Shown: positions 1-9,625, counted from the first letter of the stretch. The stretch is DNA of 64,000 bases from CAMDTE01 sp034679985 (GCA_034679985.1 JAXITR010000006.1:4764-68763); one strand, 5' to 3'. Numbers and translations: made by a program. The notes: generated by a model from the sequence alone, not told the origin.

Positions 1-1056
1 TTGAAGGGTCCAAACGGGACTTTGCGGTGTGCCGGTATTGCTGTACAACCAGGTGTTCTTGGTGTACGGTCCTGAAATCAGGTTGGTTCCAACCACAACG
101 TCGGTCCGGCCGTCGTTGTTGGCATCTACCGTGGACGGGCAGGGGAATGGGATGTTGATGCGGGTGTGGTTGGATGGCCAGGCCGTGTCTTGGGATTCAA
201 TATTGGCCAGAAGGGAAGTGCCAACGTTGTAGCCGGCCACGGCAGTAGGGTAGCTCATGTCCCCCAGAAGGGCATCTTTTTTACCGTTGCCGTCCAAATC
301 CAGTACGGCCAGTGCACTGCCGGAATGGAGGGCTTGTTCCGGAGCGGCCCAGCTACCGGTGCACGCGTCTATGACCAATGCATTGCTCAGGGGCTTGGAC
401 TCCAGAGCATCGCCCCAACAGTCGGTTTCCAGCGCAAACTGAAGGCCACACGCCTGAGTGTTTTTGTGCCACTCAATGCCGAAACCAGCCAGGCCAAAAG
501 TGAGGATGTCCAAATCTCCGTCGTTGTCGATGTCGTCCACAACGGGGCGGTCTGCGATGGAAACGTATAAATTGGATAAGGTGCCCGTTCCGTTGTCTGT
601 TAAAACAAACGGGCCGTTTAGGGCCCACTGAAAGCGCACGGTATTGCTGTCTCGCATGGCCTGGTATACGCCAATTCCCGGGTTGGCGCCGCAAAACAAA
701 TCAGGAAGTCCGTCGCAGTTGTAGTCCGCCAAAACCATCCATTCCCGAATTTTTGGAAAAAAGGTTACCCAGTCCCCGCGGTAGGTGTAGTGGTTGGCCC
801 GACGCTGCAAGGGAATCCAGCGGTAGCCGTCGCGGTCAAATCCAATGAGATCCTGTTGGCCGTCGTCGTCAAAATCCAGCCGTCCGAATTGAATAGAATT
901 CCAGCCTCCGGCAAATCCCAAGGGGAGTGAGTCTTGCGAGGCCGTCCCCACTTTGGCCGAACGCCAAGGGGAAAATGAGGCAATGGGTTGGGCAACAACG
1001 GTTGCGGTTGTTAAAAAAAGACCAACAAGAAGGGAAAATCGAACCGAATACAGCAT
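1..1056 (-). CDS. Secreted FG-GAP/VCBS repeat protein, C-terminus beyond window
   Basis: The frame is open from an ATG at 1056 down to base 1, giving 352 residues with no stop, so the 3' part lies outside the window. It starts with a typical signal peptide (MLYSVRFSLLVGLFLTT, then TATVVAQ). Repeats of the FG-GAP/VCBS calcium-binding type follow, with acidic loops such as DFDDDGQQD, DYNCDGLPD, DIDNDGDLD, DLDGNGKKD and DANNDGRTD. Such proteins form beta-propellers on the cell surface or outside the cell. In this phylum they often end in a T9SS sorting domain, but that end is not visible here. It is divergent from secDF over a 55-bp spacer, with a -7-like box (TATCTTTA) five bases before the ATG. 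Function beyond a secreted repeat protein is unknown. Confidence 0.85.
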   Translation of the reverse strand, partial: MLYSVRFSLLVGLFLTTATVVAQPIASFSPWRSAKVGTASQDSLPLGFAGGWNSIQFGRLDFDDDGQQDLIGFDRDGYRWIPLQRRANHYTYRGDWVTFFPKIREWMVLADYNCDGLPDLFCGANPGIGVYQAMRDSNTVRFQWALNGPFVLTDNGTGTLSNLYVSIADRPVVDDIDNDGDLDILTFGLAGFGIEWHKNTQACGLQFALETDCWGDALESKPLSNALVIDACTGSWAAPEQALHSGSALAVLDLDGNGKKDALLGDMSYPTAVAGYNVGTSLLANIESQDTAWPSNHTRINIPFPCPSTVDANNDGRTDVVVGTNLISGPYTKNTWLYSNTGTPQSPVWTLQ

Positions 1057-1061
1057 CCGTA

Positions 1062-1069
1062 TAAAGATA
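1062..1069 (-). promoter_or_regulatory. -7 box for the FG-GAP gene
   Basis: Read on the minus strand this is TATCTTTA, one base off the Bacteroidota -7 consensus TAnnTTTG. Only five bases separate it from the ATG at 1056, which predicts a leaderless transcript. No -33 TTG is seen at the expected distance. Confidence 0.45.
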
Positions 1070-1077
1070 CAATAAAC

Positions 1078-1085
1078 TATATTTG
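1078..1085 (+). promoter_or_regulatory. -7 box for secDF
   Basis: TATATTTG matches TAnnTTTG exactly and lies 26 bases before the secDF ATG. It faces away from the box serving the divergent FG-GAP gene in the same short spacer. Confidence 0.5.
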
Positions 1086-1111
1086 CCACCTTATTCCCAA
1101 AAGTGCATACC

Positions 1112-4100
1112 ATGCAGAACAAAGCGGTTATTCGCCTATTTGCCATTGCCTTCGCAGCGGCTTGTTTGTACGAACTCTCTTTCACGTTTGTGGCGCAGCG
1201 CGTTGAAAGCCAGGCCAAAGAATACGCCCAAGGAGACCCCTTGAAGGAAAAGTCATACTTGGATTCCATTGCTTCGTTCCCGGTGTACAATTTGGGGATT
1301 GCCGAATACACGTATAAAGAGGTCAAAGGACGTGAGATGAACCTTGGACTGGACCTCCGCGGCGGCATGAACGTCATTTTGGAAGTGTCCGTACGCGACG
1401 TTTTGGTGGGGCTGACCGGCAACTCCAAGGATCCCATGTTCTTGGATGCGTTGAGCAAAACCGATGCCCGCATGGCCAGCAGCCAAGGCGCTTACTTGGA
1501 TGTATTTTTTCAAGAAATCGACGCCGTGCGTGGCGATCGAAAACTGAGCGACGTCGGCTTATTCGGCACGAAAGACATGGCCGATCGCGTGGGGGTGGAT
1601 GCCTCCGATGACGACGTCAAGAATACGGTTCGTGGCGACGTAAATGCCTCGATTGAAAACGTTTACACCGTATTAAAGGCTCGTATTGACCAGTTTGGGG
1701 TGGTGCAACCGAACATCCAGAAGTTGGAAAATTCCGGTCGGATTTTGGTGGAACTGCCCGGTGTTAAAGAACCTGCTCGTGTTCAGCGCCTCCTGCAAGG
1801 AACTGCGCGTTTGGAGTTTTGGCGCACGTACCAAGGCGGAGAATGGATGCAGTTCATGGTGGACGCCAACGACAAGCTCAAGGCAACCGTGAAAGAATCC
1901 GCTCCTGCCGAAGAGAAAGCAGCAGAGCCAAGTGCATTGGACGTTGCTTCTATTCCGGATGCAGAAGGCAAGACTACCGATGCACCTGCGGCGGATACGG
2001 CTGCTAAGGCTAAGGCTTCTGCTAGCGATACCGCCAACAAAGATTTCGGTCCCTTGTTGAAGGTGATGGCCTTGAACGTAAATCCGCAAACTGGTGCCAT
2101 TGGAGAAGGTCCGGTCATTGGCTACGCGGCCACTAAGGACACCTCTAAAATCAACGCTTATTTGCGTAACGACGCCGTTCGTTCGATGATTCCTGGCGAC
2201 AAGCGCAACGTTCGTTTTGCCTGGACACGTCCGGAGAAGGAAGCCGACGTTACCATGTTGATTGCCCTCCGCGGTACTCGGGACATGCAGCCTGAATTGG
2301 ACGGTGACGTCATTGTAGACGCTCGTCAGGAATTCGACAACGGAAACAATCCGGTGGTCAGTATGTCTATGAACGGCCAAGGCGCTCAAATTTGGAAGCG
2401 TTTGACGGGTGAAGAGGGCGCTAAAAACCCCAAAGGCCATGTTGCGGTAGTGCTTGACGGTTTAATTTACAGCTACCCCCGTGTAAACGGTGAGATTGCC
2501 GGAGGACGCACGCAAATTGAAGGTGGTTTTTCTTTGGAGGAAGCAACGGACCTTGCAAACGTATTACGTGCCGGTAAATTGCCGGTTCCAGCACGCATCA
2601 TTCAATCCGACGTAGTTGGACCGAGCCTGGGTAAGGAAGCGATTTCGGCCAGCCTATGGTCGTTCGTTTACGCCATGGGTGTTGTTTTCTTGTACATGGT
2701 GTTTTACTACGCTGGAGCAGGATGGGCTGCTAACCTTTCTTTGGTGGCCAACATGTTCTTCATTTTCGGCATCTTGGATGCCATTGGTGCCGTCTTGACG
2801 TTGCCCGGTATGGCCGGTATCGTTTTGACCATCGGTATGGCCGTAGACGCTAACGTATTGATTTACGAACGCGTTCGTGAAGAGTTGGCAGGAGGAAAAT
2901 CTGTAGATACCGCGGTAAAGGATGGCTACAAGCATTCCTACGGCGCCATCTTGGACTCCAACTTGACCACGCTATTGACCGCGATTATTTTGTATTTGTT
3001 CGGAACGGGTCCCATCCGTGGTTTTGCGACTACGTTGATCATTGGTATTCTTTCTTCCTTGTTTACCGCTATTTTCATCTCGCGTCTGTATTTGGAGTGG
3101 CGCTTAAGCAAAAAGTCCGAAGTGACTTTTTCGAACAGCTTCTCCAAAGAGTTTTTTGCCAACACGAAGTTTGGATTCATGCAAAATCGCAAGATTGCGT
3201 ACGCAGTTTCTTTGGTAATGGTCGTTGGAAGTTTGGTTTCGCTCGCCACTCGCGGCATGCAATTGGGTGTTGATTTCTCGGGAGGCCGTACCTACCAAGT
3301 TCGCTTTGATCAGCCGGTTCAGGTGGAAGAATTGGGAGCTTCGTTGATGGCGGAGTTCCGCAAGGTAGATCCCAATGCTACGGCTCCAGTTGTTAAGACC
3401 TTAGGTACACCGGAACAGGTGGTGGTTACGACCAATTTCCGTATTGACGAATCGGGTGCCGATGTAGAAGATGCCTTGCGCAAGTCACTGTACGCAGGGG
3501 TCAAAGGTTTTTATGCGAAGTCGTTGACCGAGTCCGAGTTCTTGTCCATTGAAGAAAATCCATTGGGCCTTGTTGCTTCTCGTCAAGTGGGGCCAACCGT
3601 AGCAGACGACATTCAGAAGACGGCCGTTTGGGCAGTACTGTTCTCCCTTCTGGGAATATTCATCTACTTGTTGGTGCGCTTCAACAAATGGCAGTATTCC
3701 TTTGGTGCGGTTGTGGCCTTGGCACACGACGCCATTATCGTTATGGGGGTGTTTTCTGTTTTCAATGGAATTCTTCCTTTCTCACTGGAAGTAGATCAAG
3801 CGTTCATTGCTGCAATTCTTACGGTTATCGGTTACTCCATCAACGACACCGTTGTGGTATACGACCGCATTCGTGAGTTCTTCAGCATGAAGAACCACGC
3901 CAAGTTGACCAAGTTTGAGTTGTTGAACAACGCCTTGAACCAAACCTTGGGCCGTACGTTCAATACGTCCATGACAACTTTGGTGGTTTTGATTGTAATC
4001 TTCCTGTTTGGTGGCGACGTTATTCGTGGCTTCGTTTTCGCAATTTTGGTGGGTATTGTTGTGGGTACCTATTCTTCGTTGTTCATTGCCACACCAATTT

Positions 4101-4147
4101 TGGCTGATACAGCCAAGAAGTTGGGTGATGAGATTGAGGAGGCTTAA
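1112..4147 (+). CDS. secDF: Protein translocase subunit SecDF (fused SecD-SecF)
   Basis: A 1011-residue inner-membrane protein that uses the proton gradient to help SecYEG-exported chains leave the membrane. The SecD half carries the conserved LGLDLRGGMNV motif near residue 78. The SecF half carries GVDFSGG near residue 720. Each half has a hydrophobic six-helix block (for example around 2660-3090 and 3610-4120). The fusion and length are normal for Bacteroidota. The periplasmic part of SecD contains an Ala/Lys/Asp-rich low-complexity insert at about residues 260-310. A GTG at 1103 is in frame, but the ATG at 1112 is the more natural start. A strong hairpin terminator follows. Confidence 0.97.
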   Translation: MQNKAVIRLFAIAFAAACLYELSFTFVAQRVESQAKEYAQGDPLKEKSYLDSIASFPVYNLGIAEYTYKEVKGREMNLGLDLRGGMNVILEVSVRDVLVGLTGNSKDPMFLDALSKTDARMASSQGAYLDVFFQEIDAVRGDRKLSDVGLFGTKDMADRVGVDASDDDVKNTVRGDVNASIENVYTVLKARIDQFGVVQPNIQKLENSGRILVELPGVKEPARVQRLLQGTARLEFWRTYQGGEWMQFMVDANDKLKATVKESAPAEEKAAEPSALDVASIPDAEGKTTDAPAADTAAKAKASASDTANKDFGPLLKVMALNVNPQTGAIGEGPVIGYAATKDTSKINAYLRNDAVRSMIPGDKRNVRFAWTRPEKEADVTMLIALRGTRDMQPELDGDVIVDARQEFDNGNNPVVSMSMNGQGAQIWKRLTGEEGAKNPKGHVAVVLDGLIYSYPRVNGEIAGGRTQIEGGFSLEEATDLANVLRAGKLPVPARIIQSDVVGPSLGKEAISASLWSFVYAMGVVFLYMVFYYAGAGWAANLSLVANMFFIFGILDAIGAVLTLPGMAGIVLTIGMAVDANVLIYERVREELAGGKSVDTAVKDGYKHSYGAILDSNLTTLLTAIILYLFGTGPIRGFATTLIIGILSSLFTAIFISRLYLEWRLSKKSEVTFSNSFSKEFFANTKFGFMQNRKIAYAVSLVMVVGSLVSLATRGMQLGVDFSGGRTYQVRFDQPVQVEELGASLMAEFRKVDPNATAPVVKTLGTPEQVVVTTNFRIDESGADVEDALRKSLYAGVKGFYAKSLTESEFLSIEENPLGLVASRQVGPTVADDIQKTAVWAVLFSLLGIFIYLLVRFNKWQYSFGAVVALAHDAIIVMGVFSVFNGILPFSLEVDQAFIAAILTVIGYSINDTVVVYDRIREFFSMKNHAKLTKFELLNNALNQTLGRTFNTSMTTLVVLIVIFLFGGDVIRGFVFAILVGIVVGTYSSLFIATPILADTAKKLGDEIEEA

Positions 4148-4169
4148 TTGATTTTAAAGGTTTATTTTG

Positions 4170-4206
4170 AACAGGGCCGCCCATCGGGCGGCCCTGTTGT
4201 ATTTTT
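4170..4206 (+). terminator. Intrinsic terminator after secDF
   Basis: A 12-13 bp perfect GC-rich stem (left arm 4171-4182, loop ATC 4183-4185, right arm 4186-4197) is followed by TGTATTTTT. The T-rich tail also forms the -7 box of the next gene. Confidence 0.85.
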
Positions 4207-4207
4207 G
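4200..4207 (+). promoter_or_regulatory. -7 box for tatA, four bases from ATG
   Basis: TATTTTTG fits TAnnTTTG and ends four bases before the ATG at 4212, so transcription should begin at or next to the start codon. It overlaps the T-tract of the secDF terminator. Confidence 0.5.
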
Positions 4208-4211
4208 TCCT

Positions 4212-4472
4212 ATGCAATTCTTATTCATCAGCGGAGGCGAATTGACGGTGGTGCTCCTGGTGGCCTTGTTTGTTTTGGGGCCCAAGCGCATTCCGGAAGT
4301 GGCACGTGGCTTGGCCAAGGCAATAAAGACGGTGCGCAACGCGTCGAACGAAATCAAACGCGAAATTGCGGATGCGGCAGAGAAGGATTCGGCAATTTCC
4401 GAATTAAAAACCACCGTTCAGGATGCGAAGACCACCCTCAATGAGGTAGTTGATGCGGTAAAAAGAGAATAA
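4212..4472 (+). CDS. tatA: TatA/TatB-family twin-arginine translocase subunit
   Basis: An 86-residue protein with the TatA/B/E layout: one N-terminal transmembrane helix (about residues 6-21, GELTVVLLVALFVLGPKRIP), the hinge FVLGPKRIPEVARGLAKAIK, then a charged amphipathic helix. TatA forms the pore through which folded proteins cross the inner membrane. The start at 4212 puts the helix at the N-terminus as in the family; longer in-frame starts would run into the terminator hairpin. No tatC or second tatA-like gene is in the window. TatA and TatB cannot be separated with certainty from sequence alone; the family call is firm. Confidence 0.9.
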   Translation: MQFLFISGGELTVVLLVALFVLGPKRIPEVARGLAKAIKTVRNASNEIKREIADAAEKDSAISELKTTVQDAKTTLNEVVDAVKRE

Positions 4473-4483
4473 TCTGCCCGTAG

Positions 4484-4502
4484 CCCCCTAAAAAATAGGG
4501 GG
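4484..4502. terminator. Hairpin after tatA
   Basis: A 7-bp stem CCCCCTA/TAGGGGG closes an AAAAA loop. There is no T-run on the plus side, so termination of tatA is plausible but weak. Confidence 0.45.
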
Positions 4503-4551
4503 TGTTGATAAAAAAAGATCATTCATCTTCGCCAGCAAGATCCCTTTCTGC

Positions 4552-4559
4552 TAATTTTG
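4552..4559 (+). promoter_or_regulatory. -7 box for glutamine synthetase III
   Basis: TAATTTTG matches TAnnTTTG, 17 bases before the ATG at 4577. No clear -33 element. Confidence 0.5.
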
Positions 4560-4576
4560 CAGAAAATAAATCAAGT

Positions 4577-6766
4577 ATGGCAACCGTTCGTTTCATGGGT
4601 TTGGCTGAAACCCTCAACCGCAAGCCGGTCGAATTCAAAGCACCGTTCAAGAAATCGTCTGAGTACTACGGATCCAACGTGTTCAACGACAAAGCCATGC
4701 GCGAGTTCCTGACCAAGGAAGCGTATGTTGCCGTGCGCGGTGCGATGGAGCACGGATCCAAAATTGATCGTTCCATGGCGGATCAAATTGCTTCGGCCAT
4801 GAAGGCCTGGGCCATGAGCAAGGACGCCATGCACTACACGCACTGGTTTCAACCGTTGACAGGCGCTACCGCTGAAAAGCACGACGCATTTTTTGAGCCC
4901 ACCGAAGACGGTCGGGCCATTGAGAAATTCAACGGCGCCATGCTCGTTCAGCAAGAGCCGGACGCATCTTCCTTCCCAAACGGCGGCATTCGCAACACCT
5001 TTGAAGCGCGCGGCTACACGGCCTGGGATCCCAGTTCTCCGGCGTTCATTATGAACGACACGCTGTGCATTCCAACCGTATTCGTTTCCTATACCGGTGA
5101 GGCACTGGACTACAAAACGCCTTTGTTGCGCGCCCTGCAAGTTGTAGACCAGGCAGCAACGCAGGTTTGTCAGTACTTCGACCGCAACGTGACCAAGGTT
5201 CACGCCACCCTAGGTTGGGAGCAGGAGTATTTCTTGGTAGATTCGGCCTATTTCGTTGCTCGTCCGGATTTGGTGATGACCGGCAGAACCTTGGTAGGCC
5301 ACAGCCCGGCCAAGGGTCAACAATTGGAGGACCACTACTTTGGCTCCATTCCGGAGCGGGTTATGCAATTCATGCGCGAGGTTGAGTACGAATCGCACCT
5401 GTTGGGCATACCGGTCAAAACCCGACACAACGAGGTGGCTCCCGCACAGTTTGAGTTTGCACCCATTTTTGAGGAAGCCAACGTTGCGGTAGACCACAAT
5501 TCGTTGTTTATGGATTTGTTGGAAAAAGTGGCGCGCCGCCACAATTTCCGCGTGTTGATGCACGAGAAGCCGTTTGCAGGAATCAACGGTTCAGGCAAGC
5601 ACAACAACTGGTCATTGGCTACCAACACCGGAACGAACTTGCTTTCGCCCGGCAAGACGCCCAAGCGCAACTTGCAGTTCTTAACGTTTTTCGTGAACGC
5701 TATCGTGGCCGTAGATCGTCATGCAGACCTTCTGCGCGCTTCAATCGCGTCTGCCAGCAATGATCACCGCTTGGGGGCCAACGAAGCACCTCCGGCCATT
5801 ATTTCCGTATTCTTGGGGCAGCAGCTGAGTGCCGTCCTGGACGAATTGGAGAAAGTAGAGAATGGAAAGTTGAGTCCGGAACAAAAAACAGAGCTAAAAC
5901 TAAACGTAGTGGGCAAGATCCCCGAGATCTTGCTGGACAACACGGACCGCAACCGAACCTCTCCCTTCGCGTTTACGGGCAATAAATTTGAGTTCCGCGC
6001 GGTAGGGTCTTCGGCGAATTGCGCCCAGTCCATGACGGTGTTGAATACCATTGTTGCCAATCAGCTTTTTGAGTTCAAGAAGTCTGTGGATTCCTTGATT
6101 GAGCAGGGCTTGAAAAAGGACGATGCCCTTTTCAACGTACTCCGCGACCTCATCTCCACGTCCCACAAGGTTCGTTTTGAAGGAGATGGTTACTCCGACG
6201 ATTGGAAGAACGAAGCGGCCAAGCGTGGATTGAGCAATTTGCCGGATACCCCCCGTGCATTGAAGGCCTATGTTTCCGAATCGTCAAAAGCATTGTTTGA
6301 GAAGTTGAATATCTTGAACCACGTTGAGTTGGAAGCTCGCTACGACATTTTACTGGAGGATTACTTCAAGAAAATTCAAATCGAGAGCCGTACGTTGGGT
6401 GATTTGGTGACCAACCACATCCTTCCCACGGCCATGGCCTACCAAGCGCAGGTAGCGGAAGGCGCGTTAAAGCTCAAATCCCTCTACGACGAAAAGACGT
6501 TTGCGCAGTTGGCTAAGCCACAAATGGACTTGGTGACCGAGCTGAGCAACCGAATCCATATTTTGACTACCGAGGTTGACGCCATGACGGAAGCGCGGAA
6601 AGTAGCAAACAAAATTGAGGATCCAGAAGCGCGTGCAGTAGCTTATTGCGATACGGTAAAACCTCATTTTGAAACCATCCGTTACCACGTGGATAAATTG
6701 GAATTGTCCGTAGATAATGCTCTTTGGCCGCTTCCCAAGTACCGCGAAATGCTTTACGCGCGTTGA
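4577..6766 (+). CDS. glnN: Glutamine synthetase type III
   Basis: Makes glutamine from glutamate, ammonia and ATP; the main ammonia-assimilating step in the cytoplasm. The 729-residue length is that of the GSIII class, much longer than GSI (about 470). GSIII hallmarks are visible: HYTHWFQPLTG followed by TAEKHDAFF at about residue 95, the catalytic-domain stretch GWEQEYFLVD, and NGSGKHNNWS in the ATP-binding region. The ATG at 4577 gives the usual N-terminus MATVRFMGL; an in-frame GTG at 4502 would add 25 residues lying on the promoter. A single-gene unit with its own terminator. Confidence 0.97.
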   Translation: MATVRFMGLAETLNRKPVEFKAPFKKSSEYYGSNVFNDKAMREFLTKEAYVAVRGAMEHGSKIDRSMADQIASAMKAWAMSKDAMHYTHWFQPLTGATAEKHDAFFEPTEDGRAIEKFNGAMLVQQEPDASSFPNGGIRNTFEARGYTAWDPSSPAFIMNDTLCIPTVFVSYTGEALDYKTPLLRALQVVDQAATQVCQYFDRNVTKVHATLGWEQEYFLVDSAYFVARPDLVMTGRTLVGHSPAKGQQLEDHYFGSIPERVMQFMREVEYESHLLGIPVKTRHNEVAPAQFEFAPIFEEANVAVDHNSLFMDLLEKVARRHNFRVLMHEKPFAGINGSGKHNNWSLATNTGTNLLSPGKTPKRNLQFLTFFVNAIVAVDRHADLLRASIASASNDHRLGANEAPPAIISVFLGQQLSAVLDELEKVENGKLSPEQKTELKLNVVGKIPEILLDNTDRNRTSPFAFTGNKFEFRAVGSSANCAQSMTVLNTIVANQLFEFKKSVDSLIEQGLKKDDALFNVLRDLISTSHKVRFEGDGYSDDWKNEAAKRGLSNLPDTPRALKAYVSESSKALFEKLNILNHVELEARYDILLEDYFKKIQIESRTLGDLVTNHILPTAMAYQAQVAEGALKLKSLYDEKTFAQLAKPQMDLVTELSNRIHILTTEVDAMTEARKVANKIEDPEARAVAYCDTVKPHFETIRYHVDKLELSVDNALWPLPKYREMLYAR

Positions 6767-6785
6767 GTTAAAGCCGTTGCAGAAA

Positions 6786-6823
6786 AGAAATCCCCCAGTC
6801 GTTATGGCTTGGGGGATTTTTAT
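6786..6823 (+). terminator. Intrinsic terminator after glnN
   Basis: Stem AAATCCCCCA/TGGGGGATTT (about 6788-6797 with 6810-6819) followed by TTTATTT. Confidence 0.85.
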
Positions 6824-6862
6824 TTGCTATTTTAGCCTTTTGTATACCCATTGGTCAACGCT

Positions 6863-9601
6863 ATGATTCCGACGTCCCGTCTGTCTTCCTTTATCTTGTT
6901 TTTGGCAATTTTACCGGTTGTGGCCTGGGGCCAAACCGTTTCTAAGCCTGCGGCTAAAACTGCTGCCAAAACAACGGTTACGCCCGCTACAACTAAGTCG
7001 TCGGGCACCAAAACCGACCCCAAAAAACCCGTAATGGCCCCTGCAGCCAAGGGTAAGGATTCCGGCAAGGCAAATGCTGTTCAGTCGGTTAAAGAAGCCG
7101 CGGAGCCCAAGGAAAAGGAACTGACCCCCGCACAACGAGCTCAAGCTCAGAAAGCTGCGAAAGCTGAGAAGGTGAAGCGTCCCAGGATTTTGCGCGACGC
7201 AGACGATTACTATGCAGCTAAAGAATATTTTAAGGCCATTCCACTTTACAAGAAAGGATTTTCCAAAGTAAAGTCTCGTTTGGACAAGGCCGATGTTGCC
7301 TTTCGTTTGGGCGAAAGCTACCGATGGACTCGTCGGTACAAGGAAGCCAATGCCCAGTACGTTCGAGCAATCAAGTTGGGTTATAAGGATTTAAGTGTCC
7401 TGTTGGTGATGGCCGACATGCACAAAGCCTTGGATGAGTACGAAGAAGCTTTGGTAGCCTATCAAGACTACACCAAGCAAGTACCGGGAGACCCAAGAGG
7501 GCCACGCGGGGTTCAATCGTGTAAGGATGCCATGGATTGGAAAAAAGCTTTGACGCGGTACCAAGTTGGAAACTTAGGTTCGGTCAACTCCCGTTTCCAC
7601 GAGGTAGGGTTGTCCTTTTCGGGTAAACCAGACACCTACGAGGAGTTGCTCTTTACTTCCTTCCGCGAAGGTGGATTGACCAAACGCCAAGACGGATGGA
7701 CGGGTGAATTTTTTGCAGACCTCTACACCGCCCAACGTCAAGCGCCCGCCGGCGCGCCCAAAGCTAAGCGCGGAGCGAAAACCAAACCAAATCCAAAAGC
7801 CGCCAAGGACCAAGTGTTCAGCGCGCCTGTTCTGATGCCAGAACCGCTTAATTCTGCGGACCACGAAGGTGCCGCCGCCTACGACAGCCGCCGCCGCACC
7901 TTGTACTTTACCCGATGCATGGACGTTAAGCGCGCCCAGTTGGGTTGCGCCATCTACGAAACCAAGCGAATGGGGGTGGCGTGGAGCGCTCCAGAGCCGA
8001 TTGTTTTTACCTCCGATTCTTCCAAAAGTGTAGGCCACCCAAGTATTTCTTCGGACGATCAAATGCTCTATTTCGCAGGTGATTTGGACGGAAATAAGGG
8101 AGGTAAAGACTTGTGGGTAGCCAAATACGACAAGCGCAAAAAGAAATGGGGCACGCCCGTCAACTTGGGCGACGCGGTCAACACCTCCGGTGACGAACTG
8201 TTCCCCTTCGTTCACGACGATGGATTCCTGTATTTTTCCTCCGACGGTTTGCCAGGTATGGGCGGAATGGACCTGTTCCGCGTTGAATTAGGCGCCGACG
8301 GTTTGCCCAATGGCGAACCCGAAAACCTGCGTTTCCCCATCAATTCCAAGAACGATGACATCAACTTCGTGCTTCGCCCGGGCGGCCTGCAAGACGGGTA
8401 CTTCATCTCCAACCGCGACGGAGGTAAGGGCGGATACGACGTTTGGACTTTTTACGAAGTACCGCTGACTTACAAAATTCAGGGCAGTGTGGTGTCCGCA
8501 AAAACGGGTCGTCCGATTGCTGCGGCCAACGTGAAAATTACCGGATCCGACGGCTTTACGCACTCGTTGATCACGAGCAAGGAAGGGACGTTTGAATACG
8601 AATCCGATAAACTTAGTGGTGATGTGACGTATACTTTTTCTTTGGAGAAAAAGAAATTTTTGAATGCAAGCGGCACCACCAACACGGTAGCTCTTGCTTT
8701 GGACAAGTACGCGTATCAGGACGACAAAAATACCTACCTGCACACCATGAGTTTTGTGGGCAAGATGGACCCCATTGAGGTTCCAATTGTGTTGCCCAAC
8801 GTGTTCTTTGATTTGGCGAAGTGGGAGTTGCGTCCGGAATCCAAAGCTGCACTGGATTCGGTATACAAGATTTTGTTGACCAACCCCAATATTGCTATTG
8901 AACTGCGTTCGCACACGGACTTCCGCGATACCGACGAGAAGAACCAAGTGTTGTCGCAAAATCGAGCACAATCTTGTGTGGACTACTTGATTTCAAAAGG
9001 CATTAAGGCAGACCGTTTGGGTGCCGTAGGTATGGGCGAGAAAGAACCCTTCTCCATCCCGGAGGGGTACAAAGGGTACGGTGCAGCTGATTTTCTCGCC
9101 GGCACGGCCCTGAGCGAACGGTTCATCAAGACGTTGCCTGCGCCCAAGCAAGAGGTAGCCCATCAGATCAACCGTCGGACGGACTTTAAAGTGGTGCGTG
9201 ACGACTACGCCCCGCCGTACGATCCTGCGCAGGAAATGGATGTGGCTTCTTTGGCTGCTGAGGAAGCCAAAAAAGTTAAAGTCGCACCGAAAGGAGAATT
9301 CTACACGGTTGGCGACAAAGACAACTTCACCACCATCTGCCGCAATACCTCCTTGACCATCACCGATTTGAAGAAGCTGAACGGAGGCTTGCGCGGTGTT
9401 CGCGTTTTCCCAGGCATGAAGTTGAAGGTGACTTTGGGCGGCGATTACGCGGAGTTTGATGCGTCCAATCGTTTGGTTCAGTACGAGGAAACTTGGGGGT
9501 CCATTGCCAAGGCGTTGGAGTTGAAGGAGAAGGAGCTGAAGGCCCTGAATCCAGACATCGACGACGACTTGTTGCCCGGCATGTACATCCGCGTGAAGTA
9601 A
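6863..9601 (+). CDS. PorE-like OmpA-family protein with TPR, PD40 propeller, CRD and two LysM domains
   Basis: A 912-residue envelope protein. Order: signal peptide (about 1-24, ending AWGQ); Ala/Lys-rich linker (25-105); TPR-like helices (105-215); six-bladed PD40/WD40-like propeller (about 235-525, with SSDDQMLYFAGD and DDGFLYFSSDG blades); carboxypeptidase-regulatory-like fold (530-620); OmpA C-terminal peptidoglycan-binding domain (640-775, with IELRSHTDFR and NRAQSCVDYL); then two LysM-like repeats (about 812-858 and 870-912). TPR-PD40-CRD-OmpA is the layout of PorE, a T9SS component that anchors to peptidoglycan. The LysM tail is extra. I infer a T9SS or envelope-anchoring role; a gliding-motility or general OmpA protein is the alternative. 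ATG 6863 places the signal peptide first. Confidence 0.85.
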   Translation: MIPTSRLSSFILFLAILPVVAWGQTVSKPAAKTAAKTTVTPATTKSSGTKTDPKKPVMAPAAKGKDSGKANAVQSVKEAAEPKEKELTPAQRAQAQKAAKAEKVKRPRILRDADDYYAAKEYFKAIPLYKKGFSKVKSRLDKADVAFRLGESYRWTRRYKEANAQYVRAIKLGYKDLSVLLVMADMHKALDEYEEALVAYQDYTKQVPGDPRGPRGVQSCKDAMDWKKALTRYQVGNLGSVNSRFHEVGLSFSGKPDTYEELLFTSFREGGLTKRQDGWTGEFFADLYTAQRQAPAGAPKAKRGAKTKPNPKAAKDQVFSAPVLMPEPLNSADHEGAAAYDSRRRTLYFTRCMDVKRAQLGCAIYETKRMGVAWSAPEPIVFTSDSSKSVGHPSISSDDQMLYFAGDLDGNKGGKDLWVAKYDKRKKKWGTPVNLGDAVNTSGDELFPFVHDDGFLYFSSDGLPGMGGMDLFRVELGADGLPNGEPENLRFPINSKNDDINFVLRPGGLQDGYFISNRDGGKGGYDVWTFYEVPLTYKIQGSVVSAKTGRPIAAANVKITGSDGFTHSLITSKEGTFEYESDKLSGDVTYTFSLEKKKFLNASGTTNTVALALDKYAYQDDKNTYLHTMSFVGKMDPIEVPIVLPNVFFDLAKWELRPESKAALDSVYKILLTNPNIAIELRSHTDFRDTDEKNQVLSQNRAQSCVDYLISKGIKADRLGAVGMGEKEPFSIPEGYKGYGAADFLAGTALSERFIKTLPAPKQEVAHQINRRTDFKVVRDDYAPPYDPAQEMDVASLAAEEAKKVKVAPKGEFYTVGDKDNFTTICRNTSLTITDLKKLNGGLRGVRVFPGMKLKVTLGGDYAEFDASNRLVQYEETWGSIAKALELKEKELKALNPDIDDDLLPGMYIRVK

Positions 9602-9612
9602 GGGACAAGCCG

Positions 9613-9620
9613 TACCTTTG
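9613..9620 (+). promoter_or_regulatory. -7 box for purM, five bases from ATG
   Basis: TACCTTTG, an exact consensus match ending five bases before the ATG at 9626. Predicts a leaderless purM-prfA-pyrF message. No TTG at -33. Confidence 0.55.
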
Positions 9621-9625
9621 CGCCC

